DNA of 5,115 nucleotides from Candidatus Bipolaricaulota bacterium (GTDB lineage: Bacteria; Bipolaricaulota; Bipolaricaulia; Bipolaricaulales; Bipolaricaulaceae). Made by a program: the position numbers and the translations under genes. The stretch covers positions 1 to 5,115 of the forward strand of contig JALVLL010000079.1 of the NCBI GenBank assembly GCA_027027485.1. Direction: 5' to 3'. The notes beneath the pieces were generated by a model. That model saw nothing but the letters and a program-made list of their open reading frames with translations. It ran no database searches and was not told where the DNA came from. Shown here one piece after another: positions 1 through 5,115 of this stretch; position 1 is the stretch's first letter, and every line of letters begins with the position of its first letter.

Positions 1-1236
1 GTGTTTTATCGTGGGCTTGCCATCTATCTCCACCACCGAGAGGAGGGGAGCCCGGATCACCCTCAGCCCATAGGCCTTCCTCCCCCGGAGATCATCCACC
101 ACCAGGTCGCTTCCCTCCTCCCGGTAACGCCTCAGGATCTCCTCGGGCGGCCTTTGGGTGTTCACCACCACGGCGTGGAACGACCCGAGGTCCACGTATT
201 CGGAAAGGACGCGCAGGTGATCCGAGGCAGTGAAGCCATCGGTCTCCCCGGGTTGGGTCATGAGGTTCATTACGACGATCTTCTCCGCCCCGGAGCGGGC
301 TATGGCCTCGGGAACCCCCTCCACCAGCAGGTTGGGGATGACGCTGGTGAAGAGGCTCCCCGGGCCCAGGACGATGAGCTCCGCCTCGGATACGGCATCG
401 AGCACGGGGGGATAGGCCTTGGCCTCCCGGGAAAGCCTTACCCTGACCACCTTCCTCCGGTCCTCGGCCAGGGCCTCCTCCCCGACCACCTCACCCCCAT
501 CTTCCATCTCCCCCACCAGCTGGACCTTCTCCAGCGTGGAGGGAAGCACCTTTCCCCGTATCGAGAGGAGCCGGCTCGCCTCCTCCACCGCGAGATCGAA
601 GCTCCCCAGGGCCTGTTCCAGTCCCGCGAGGAGCAGATTCCCCAGGGCGTGGCCGGCGAGACCTTCCCCCTCGGTGAACCGGAACTGCAGGAAACGCGCC
701 AGACGTTCCTCGTCCTCGGCCAAGGCGAGGAGGCAGTTACGCACGTCCCCCGGCGGGAGGACATCCAGCTCGTCCCGGAGCCTTCCGGATGAGCCCCCGG
801 AGTCCATCATGGTGACCACCGCCGTTATGTTGGCCGTGTAGTGCTTCAAGCCGCGCAGCACGGTGGGGAGCCCTGTCCCACCCCCTACCGCCACCACCGC
901 AGGGGCCTTCTTCAGGATCCGGGCTTGGTAGAGGGCCTCGGCCAGCGATCCCCCTTCCCTCGGCTCCAGCGCCCGGAGGATGGAGCGGACCATACGATGG
1001 AGCCCGAAAATGGCCCCGGATATGCCCAGGATCACGAACAGGTAACCCAGCCACGGCCGCCCGAAGAACCAGTATAGGGCCCCCCTATAGATCCACCGCG
1101 CCCCTTCCTCGCCCAGGAGGGCAAGCCCGCCGAAGAAGAGGGCCGCTGTGGAAACGAGGAACAGGAAGGCCCAGCGTTTCACCCCGAGGCCGGGGATCAA
1201 TATCTTCACCCAAGCGGGGAACCTAAACTCCTTCAT
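1..1236 (-). CDS. yvcK: YvcK/CofD-like UDP-GlcNAc-binding regulator with N-terminal membrane helices (partial; C-terminus outside window)
   Basis: The frame stays open for 412 codons from ATG 1236 to the left edge. Residues 1-21 (with PGLGVKRW) precede two hydrophobic helices, about 22-41 and 62-80, which suggest a membrane hairpin. The soluble domain begins near residue 112. It has the Rossmann-like VAVGGGTGLP (115-124), MMDSGGSSGRLRDEL (143-157), PPGDVRNCLLAL (161-172), GHALGNLLLAGL (195-206), GKVLPST (228-234), LGPGSLFTSVIPNLL (290-304) and NLMTQPGETDGFTASDHL (324-341), all in the order found in YvcK. Characterised YvcK proteins bind UDP-GlcNAc and are needed for growth on gluconeogenic substrates and for normal cell-wall synthesis. 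They resemble CofD (2-phospho-lactate transferase) but are not cofactor F420 enzymes. The last visible residues, TIKH, suggest that only a short C-terminal helix is missing. A start at M82 (ATG 993) would give a soluble form, but the conserved upstream segment and the ATGA overlap favour 1236. Confidence 0.95.
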   Translation of the reverse strand, partial: MKEFRFPAWVKILIPGLGVKRWAFLFLVSTAALFFGGLALLGEEGARWIYRGALYWFFGRPWLGYLFVILGISGAIFGLHRMVRSILRALEPREGGSLAEALYQARILKKAPAVVAVGGGTGLPTVLRGLKHYTANITAVVTMMDSGGSSGRLRDELDVLPPGDVRNCLLALAEDEERLARFLQFRFTEGEGLAGHALGNLLLAGLEQALGSFDLAVEEASRLLSIRGKVLPSTLEKVQLVGEMEDGGEVVGEEALAEDRRKVVRVRLSREAKAYPPVLDAVSEAELIVLGPGSLFTSVIPNLLVEGVPEAIARSGAEKIVVMNLMTQPGETDGFTASDHLRVLSEYVDLGSFHAVVVNTQRPPEEILRRYREEGSDLVVDDLRGRKAYGLRVIRAPLLSVVEIDGKPTIKH

Positions 1237-4200
1237 ACATTGACCTTCACTCCGGGACCGAGGGCACGGATGGAGGAGTAAAGCTCCTCCGATGGCCTCA
1301 CCCTGAACTTCTCCCCTACCTCCACGGCCACCGAACGCCCGTCCTCCCTTATCTCCACCACCACCGGGATATCTCCGGGAAATTCCGCGAGTATCTCTGC
1401 CAGGCGCTTCAGCACGCCCTCGTCCACCCTCTCGAGGGGAAGCTCCACCACCACGCGTTCCACCGAAGGCCCCTCCATCCCTTCGTCCAAGATCCTTACC
1501 TCCTCGGCAACCAAACTCCTCCCGCCGTTCCCGTTACGCTTACCCCAACGCACTTTGAGTATAAGTAAGTTTCCTTTAACAAACCAACCGGGGTACTCCC
1601 CGAAAAGCTTCGGGAAGACCACCACCTCTGCCTCGCCGGTCTTGTCCTCTAAAAGGAGGAACGCCATTCGCTCGCCGCTCTTGGTGGTGGTGACGGAGAG
1701 ATCCTTCACGAGGCCGGCAACGCGGAACTTCCCCTGGGTCGTCTGGGCCCGGGAGAGGGGCACGATCCCCATACCGGAAAGCCTCTCCTCGAACTCGTCC
1801 AGGGGATGCCCGGAGATATAAAGCCCCAGGTACTCGCGTTCCAGCGACAAAAGGACGCGCTTGGGGAACTCCTCCTGGGGTATATTGGGGGTAGGGAGGA
1901 ACTCCTCGCCGCCGAAGATGGATCGCTGGCCGGTGAGGCGTTCCTTCTTGCTGAGCTGGGCGATCCTGAGCCCCTCGTCGATGAGGGAAAGGAGCCCCTT
2001 TCTGGGGCCGAAGCGGTCCATGGCCCCGGCCTTGATCAGGGCCTCCACCGTGTCCCGGTTCACCCGCTCCGGATCCACCCTGCGGAAGAAGTCGAAGAAA
2101 TCCCGGAAGCCATCGCCCCGCACGGAGAGGATCGCCTCCACCGCGGCCCTTCCCACGTGCTTGATCGCCCCGAGCCCGAACCGAATCGTCTTCTCCCCCA
2201 CCGGGGTGAAATCCACGTCCGACTCGTTTATGTCCGGGGGGAGGACCTCGATCCCCATCTCGCGGCACTCCCGGATGTAGGCCGCCACCTTGTCCAGGTT
2301 GTCCTGGACCGAGGAGAGCAGGGCCGCCATGAAGTAGGTGGGGTAATGGGCCTTGAAGTAGGCGGTCCAGTAGGTGATGTGGGCGTAGGCGGCGGCGTGG
2401 GCCTTGGCGAAGGCGTAGCTCGAGAACTTCTCGATATCCGAAAAGAGCCTCTCGGCCTCCTCCCGGGAGAGCCCGTTTCGGATGCAGCCCTCCACGAACT
2501 TCTCCCGCATCTTCGCCATGACCTCCGGCTTCTTCTTGCCCATGGCCTTCCGGAGGATGTCCGCCTCCGCCAGGGAGAAGCCCGCGAGCTTCTGGGCCAT
2601 GAGCATCACCTGGTCCTGGTAGATGGGGAGGCCGTAGGTCTCTTCGAGGATCTCCTCCAGGGAGGGGTGGGGATAGGTCACGGGCTGGCGGCCGTGTTTG
2701 CGCTCGATGTAGTCGTCCACCATCCCCGACTCCAGGGGCCCTGGTCGGTACAGGGCGAGGATGGCGATGAGCTCCCGGAACTCGGTGGGCGCGAGCCTCC
2801 GCACCAGGGCCTTCATCCCCGCCGACTCGAGCTGAAACACCCCGTCGGTCCTCCCCTCCCGGATCAGGGCATAGGTGGCCTCGTCGTCCAAGGGGATCTC
2901 CTGGAGGTCGATCTCCTCCCCCGTCCTCTCGGCGATCAGGTGACGGGTGTCGTAGAGGATGGTGAGGTTCCTGAGGCCCAGGAAGTCCATCTTCAAAAGG
3001 CCCAGGGCCTCGAGGTCGTGCATGTCGAACTGGGTGACGAACTCCTCATCGCCGAGCCGCAGAAGGGGCACGAACTCCTCCAGGGGCTCGGGGGCGATGA
3101 CCACCCCGGCGGCATGGGTGGAGGCGTTCCTGAGGAGCCCCTCGAGCTTCAGGGCGATCTCGAAGAGCCGCGCCACTTCGCCGTCCTCCTCGATCATGCG
3201 CTTGAGGTCCGGGACGTTTTCCAGGGCGTAGGAGAGGGGCTTCCCGAAGGGGATCCGCTTCGCGATCCTGTCGGCTTTCTCGTAGGGGAACCCCAACACC
3301 CGGGCCACGTCCCTGACCACCGAGCGGGAGGCCATGCGGTCGAAGGTCCCTATCTGGGCTAGATGGTCCCGGCCGTACTTCTCGGCCACGTACCCGATCA
3401 CCCGGTCCCGCCCCCGGATGCAGAAGTCCATGTCGATGTCGGGGAGGGATATCCGCGAGGGATTGAGGAACCGCTCGAAGATCAAACCGTACTTCAGGGG
3501 GTCCACCTGGGTGATCCCGAGGCAATAGGTGACCAAAGAGCCCGCGGCCGAGCCCCGCCCCGGGCCCACCGGTATACCCTTCTCCCTGGCGTAGCGCACG
3601 AAGTCCTGGACGATGAGGAAGTAGGAGGCGAGGTCCATCCTCCCGATCACGGAGAGCTCGTATCTGAGGCGTTCCTCCACCTCGGGAGGGAGGGGCTCCC
3701 CGAACCTCTCCCGGGCCCCCTCCCAGGCGAGGTGCTCCAGATACTCCTGGGGGGAGGCGAATCCTTCCGGTACGGGGAAATGGGGGAGCAACCTCTTCCC
3801 CAGGGGGAGTTCGAGCTCGCACCGCTCCGCTATCTCCACGGTGTTCCGCAGTGCCTCGGGGACCTCGGAGAACTTGCGCCATACCTCATCGGCGGTAAGG
3901 AAGTGGTAGTCCTCGCCCTCGAAGGAGCGGGCATCGGCATCGGAGAGCTTCTTTCCCCTTTGGATGTTTATGAGAACCCTGTGGGCCTCGCGATCGGAAG
4001 GCGAGATGTAGTGTACGTCCACGGTGGCCACCACCGGCAGGGAAAGCTCCCGGGCCAAGGCGAGCTGCTTCCTTATGAGCTCACGGTTTCTCTCGAGGCG
4101 GTGGTCCTGGAGCTCGATGTAGAAGCGCCCCCTAAATATCTCCGAGAGCCTGCCCGCCGCCTCCAGGGCGCCCCTTTGGTCGCCCACGGAGAGCCTCTTT

Positions 4201-4628
4201 TGGATCTCACCCGACTCGCAGGCGGAAAGGGCGATCAAACCATCCGAGAAACGCTCCAAAAGCTCGTAATCGACCCGGGGCTTATAGTAGAAGCCCTCGG
4301 TGTGGGCACGGTTGACCAGTTTCACCAGGTTCTTCCAGCCCCGGAGGTCCTCGGCCAGGGCCACGAGGTGGTAGGCCCTCTCCCCCTTCCCCGGGGCCCT
4401 GTCGAAGCGGGAGCCGGTGGTGACATAGAGCTCGCAGCCCAGGATTGGCTTGAGGCCCGCTTCCCGGGCCTCCTGGTAGAACTTCACCGCCCCGGAGAGG
4501 ACCCCGTGGTCGGTGAGGGCGAGGGCGGGCATGCCGAGCTCCACCGCCTTCTCCACGAGGTCCTTTATCCGACACATGGAATCGAGGAGCGAGTATTCCG
4601 AGTGCACATGGAGATGCACGAACTCCAT
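1233..4628 (-). CDS. dnaE: DNA polymerase III alpha subunit (replicative DNA polymerase, DnaE)
   Basis: This is the catalytic subunit of the bacterial replicase (C-family polymerase), 1131 residues and complete; E. coli DnaE has 1160. The PHP domain spans residues 1-about 210 with H7, H9, D16, H41, E66, H87, C137, D204 and H206 as likely metal ligands. The polymerase core follows, with GPGRGSAAGS (355-364) and the catalytic aspartates D397 and D399 in LPDIDMDF and D548 in KMDFLGLRNLT. THAAGVVI (504-511), ALYRPGPL (625-632) and the fingers segment around SSYAFAKAHAAAYA (736-749) also match DnaE. A helix-hairpin-helix region lies at about 850-875 (LIKAGAMDRFG), a clamp-binding motif GQRSIFG at 900-906, an OB fold at about 965-1048, and a C-terminal domain at about 1055-1131 that in relatives contacts the clamp loader tau subunit. 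There is no intein and no frameshift. It starts ten bases after the FtsB/DivIC-like gene and overlaps yvcK by four bases. Codons for residues about 1014-1042 are more AT-rich than the rest. Confidence 0.98.
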   Translation of the reverse strand: MEFVHLHVHSEYSLLDSMCRIKDLVEKAVELGMPALALTDHGVLSGAVKFYQEAREAGLKPILGCELYVTTGSRFDRAPGKGERAYHLVALAEDLRGWKNLVKLVNRAHTEGFYYKPRVDYELLERFSDGLIALSACESGEIQKRLSVGDQRGALEAAGRLSEIFRGRFYIELQDHRLERNRELIRKQLALARELSLPVVATVDVHYISPSDREAHRVLINIQRGKKLSDADARSFEGEDYHFLTADEVWRKFSEVPEALRNTVEIAERCELELPLGKRLLPHFPVPEGFASPQEYLEHLAWEGARERFGEPLPPEVEERLRYELSVIGRMDLASYFLIVQDFVRYAREKGIPVGPGRGSAAGSLVTYCLGITQVDPLKYGLIFERFLNPSRISLPDIDMDFCIRGRDRVIGYVAEKYGRDHLAQIGTFDRMASRSVVRDVARVLGFPYEKADRIAKRIPFGKPLSYALENVPDLKRMIEEDGEVARLFEIALKLEGLLRNASTHAAGVVIAPEPLEEFVPLLRLGDEEFVTQFDMHDLEALGLLKMDFLGLRNLTILYDTRHLIAERTGEEIDLQEIPLDDEATYALIREGRTDGVFQLESAGMKALVRRLAPTEFRELIAILALYRPGPLESGMVDDYIERKHGRQPVTYPHPSLEEILEETYGLPIYQDQVMLMAQKLAGFSLAEADILRKAMGKKKPEVMAKMREKFVEGCIRNGLSREEAERLFSDIEKFSSYAFAKAHAAAYAHITYWTAYFKAHYPTYFMAALLSSVQDNLDKVAAYIRECREMGIEVLPPDINESDVDFTPVGEKTIRFGLGAIKHVGRAAVEAILSVRGDGFRDFFDFFRRVDPERVNRDTVEALIKAGAMDRFGPRKGLLSLIDEGLRIAQLSKKERLTGQRSIFGGEEFLPTPNIPQEEFPKRVLLSLEREYLGLYISGHPLDEFEERLSGMGIVPLSRAQTTQGKFRVAGLVKDLSVTTTKSGERMAFLLLEDKTGEAEVVVFPKLFGEYPGWFVKGNLLILKVRWGKRNGNGGRSLVAEEVRILDEGMEGPSVERVVVELPLERVDEGVLKRLAEILAEFPGDIPVVVEIREDGRSVAVEVGEKFRVRPSEELYSSIRALGPGVKVNV
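1237..1247 (-). promoter_or_regulatory. Ribosome binding site of yvcK within the last dnaE codons
   Basis: The minus strand reads AAGGTCAATGT before ATG 1236. AAGGT (1247-1243) is a modest Shine-Dalgarno core with a six-base spacer. It lies wholly inside the last dnaE codons, and the start overlaps the dnaE stop as ATGA. Such an arrangement normally gives translational coupling, so YvcK synthesis probably depends on ribosomes finishing dnaE. A nearby ATG at 1240-1238 is in another frame and meets a stop after five codons. Confidence 0.5.
1558..1587 (-). promoter_or_regulatory. Possible weak internal promoter within dnaE, upstream of yvcK
   Basis: Inside an AT-rich stretch of dnaE the minus strand has TTGGTT (1587-1582), an 18-base spacer and TATACT (1563-1558). 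TATACT matches the sigma-70 type -10 consensus at five of six positions; the -35 matches at only three of six. It points toward yvcK, about 320 bases before its start, and could provide extra yvcK transcript independent of the eno promoter. The same bases encode the OB-fold strand GNLLILKV of DnaE, so the match may be chance. This is an inference with low confidence. Confidence 0.15.
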
Positions 4629-4641
4629 CGCGACCCCCTTA
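4629..4641 (-). promoter_or_regulatory. Ribosome binding site of dnaE, overlapping the preceding stop codon
   Basis: The minus strand reads TAAGGGGGTCGCG directly before ATG 4628. AAGGGGGT (4640-4633) is a good Shine-Dalgarno match, with a short four-base spacer (CGCG). It includes two bases of the TAA stop of the upstream gene. This supports ATG 4628 as the start, and the N-terminus it gives (MEFVHLHVHSEYSLLD) begins exactly where DnaE proteins normally begin. Confidence 0.65.
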
Positions 4642-4908
4642 ACCGCCCTTGAAGATCACCAGTACCTCCCCGGGATACCCGTAGAGGAGGACCCTCCGCG
4701 CCCAAAGCTCCAGGTACTCCGGATCCTCCAACCGTCCAAGGAGATGCTCGAGTTCAGCTATGCGGGCGGAAAGCTCCGCCCCCCTCCGCCTGAGGGCCTC
4801 CGTCTCCCCGGCCAGGGACGCGATACATAGGGCCTTGTTTACGTAGACCCACGCCACCCATCCCAGGAGGGCGAGGATCAGCCCCAGTACCGCGGCCCTC
4901 CGGGCCAA
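4639..4908 (-). CDS. FtsB/DivIC-family septum formation initiator (cell division membrane protein)
   Basis: This is a small bitopic membrane protein of 89 residues. Residues 1-4 (MARR) are a short basic cytoplasmic end, and residues 5-23 are a hydrophobic helix rich in Leu, Ala, Val and Trp. Residues about 30-62 are Glu/Arg/Leu-rich with heptad-like spacing and should form a coiled coil. Residues 61-86 carry EDPEYLELWARRVLLYGYPG followed by EVLVIF, the DPEYIE-AR-LGY-PGE type C-terminal motif of FtsB/DivIC proteins. In that family the protein sits in the divisome with FtsL and FtsQ/DivIB and helps activate septal peptidoglycan synthesis. Length is normal for the family (about 90-105). The start is TTG at 4908. 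No upstream start is possible because the eno stop is in the same frame six bases before, and a later start would cut the membrane helix. FtsB, DivIC and FtsL cannot be separated reliably at this length, so no gene symbol is given. Confidence 0.88.
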   Translation of the reverse strand: MARRAAVLGLILALLGWVAWVYVNKALCIASLAGETEALRRRGAELSARIAELEHLLGRLEDPEYLELWARRVLLYGYPGEVLVIFKGG

Positions 4909-4922
4909 GACGGATCACCCCT
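4909..4922 (-). promoter_or_regulatory. Ribosome binding site of the FtsB/DivIC-like gene, overlapping the eno stop
   Basis: On the minus strand the bases before the TTG start read AGGGGTGATCCGTC. GGTGATCC (4919-4912) is an unbroken match to the part of 16S rRNA that pairs with an extended Shine-Dalgarno (AAGGAGGTGATCC). The AGGGG core lies about nine bases before the start. The site contains the eno TGA stop codon, so translation of the two genes is probably coupled. It supports TTG 4908 as the start, because the eno stop lies only two codons upstream in the same frame. Confidence 0.7.
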
Positions 4923-5115
4923 GCTGTGGGAGGGGGCGGGGCCATGGCGCGAGGGGCGGCTCGTATTCCTCTTCGATCCTCAGGAGCTGGTTGTACTTGG
5001 CCACCCGCTCGGAGCGCGACAGCGATCCGGTCTTTATCTGCCCGCAGGCGGTCCCCACGGCGAAGTGGGCGATGGAGGTGTCCTCGGTCTCCCCGGAGCG
5101 GTGGGAGATGATGGC
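4915..5115 (-). CDS. eno: Enolase, C-terminal 66 residues (partial; 5' end outside window)
   Basis: Enolase (phosphopyruvate hydratase) is a cytoplasmic enzyme that interconverts 2-phosphoglycerate and phosphoenolpyruvate in glycolysis and gluconeogenesis. Reading from the right edge in frame gives AIISHRSGETEDTSIAHFAV, then a segment with GQIKTGSLSRSERVAKYNQL and LLRIEEE. SHRSGETEDT is the conserved loop near the active site, and GQIKTGSLSRSER-AKYNQLLRIE is the enolase C-terminal signature. In characterised enolases a Lys before this region and the SHR serine and arginine contact substrate; the Ser and Arg are visible here, the Lys would lie outside. The stop is TGA at 4917-4915. After LLRIEEE the tail reads YEPPLAPWPRPLPQQG, which is proline-rich and unlike the usual short acidic or aromatic tail. 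It is followed after six bases by the FtsB/DivIC-like gene, probably in the same transcript. The family call is very secure; the upstream part and promoter cannot be seen. Confidence 0.97.
   Translation of the reverse strand, partial: AIISHRSGETEDTSIAHFAVGTACGQIKTGSLSRSERVAKYNQLLRIEEEYEPPLAPWPRPLPQQG

Noticed and set aside
1..841. Plus-strand open frames opposite yvcK (1-792 and 419-841)
   Set aside because: They are shadows of yvcK, whose motifs and codon pattern are clear on the minus strand. The translated products are Pro/Gly/His- or Ser/Arg-rich without any family signature.
1576..2268. Minus-strand open frame of 230 codons in another frame within dnaE, and similar ones at 3046-3882 and 4282-4575
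   Set aside because: Their Arg/Gly/Pro-rich translations are typical out-of-frame readings of GC-rich coding DNA, and each lies wholly within dnaE domains that are well conserved in the true frame.
1233..4628. Intein or insertion in dnaE
   Set aside because: DnaE genes of some thermophiles and cyanobacteria carry inteins, but here the conserved blocks run on without interruption and the length is normal for the family.
4629..4638. Promoter or terminator between genes
   Set aside because: The gaps (6 and 10 bases) are too short and hold only ribosome binding sites. I saw no GC hairpin followed by a T run on either strand at the gene ends.
1806..4652. Very long plus-strand open frames (518 and 429 codons), nearly continuous and opposite dnaE
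   Set aside because: They lie in codon register with dnaE, so their stops need TTA, CTA or TCA on the coding strand, which are rare in this GC-rich gene. The single stop between them (3360-3362) is a dnaE CTA leucine codon. The proteins are low-complexity Leu/Gly/Glu/His strings with no recognisable domain.
1..5115. tRNA, CRISPR array, insertion sequence, attachment site or new defence system
   Set aside because: Protein-coding sequence covers essentially every base. I saw no spaced direct repeats, no terminal inverted repeats, no transposase or nuclease-cassette genes, and no tRNA-like arms. All four genes are known housekeeping families.

Overview
This window is a short, fully packed piece of a bacterial chromosome. 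All four genes lie on the minus strand, so the reading order runs from high to low coordinates. By eye the sequence is clearly GC-rich (about 60-65 %, not computed). It has abundant CTC/CTG/GCC/GAG codons, many AGG arginine codons and some ATA isoleucine codons, and the proteins are rich in Glu, Arg and Leu. This pattern is common in GC-rich thermophiles such as the Thermus-Deinococcus group, some Chloroflexi, Bipolaricaulota-like lineages and thermophilic clostridia. The sequence alone does not fix the phylum.

Layout in transcription order: (1) 5115-4915, the last 66 codons of enolase (eno), with its 5' part outside the window. (2) 4908-4639, a small one-pass membrane protein of the FtsB/DivIC septum-formation family, starting with TTG six bases after the eno stop. 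(3) 4628-1233, a complete 1131-residue DNA polymerase III alpha subunit (dnaE), ten bases further on. (4) 1236-1, a YvcK/CofD-like protein with an N-terminal pair of membrane helices. Its start overlaps the dnaE stop by four bases (ATGA), and its last residues lie beyond the left edge. There is no intergenic gap above ten bases, no RNA gene, no mobile element, no repeat array and no convincing terminator.

The spacing and shared strand suggest one transcript that joins a glycolytic/gluconeogenic enzyme, a divisome component, the replicative polymerase and a UDP-GlcNAc-binding regulator of carbon use and cell-wall growth. Each gene is a housekeeping gene of a known family. I found no sign of a new defence, mobile or biosynthetic system. 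The points that merit a second look are the eno-division-dnaE-yvcK gene order, the intact metal site of the DnaE PHP domain (possible built-in proofreading), the membrane-anchored form of YvcK, and an AT-rich patch inside the 3' part of dnaE that might hold a weak internal promoter for yvcK.
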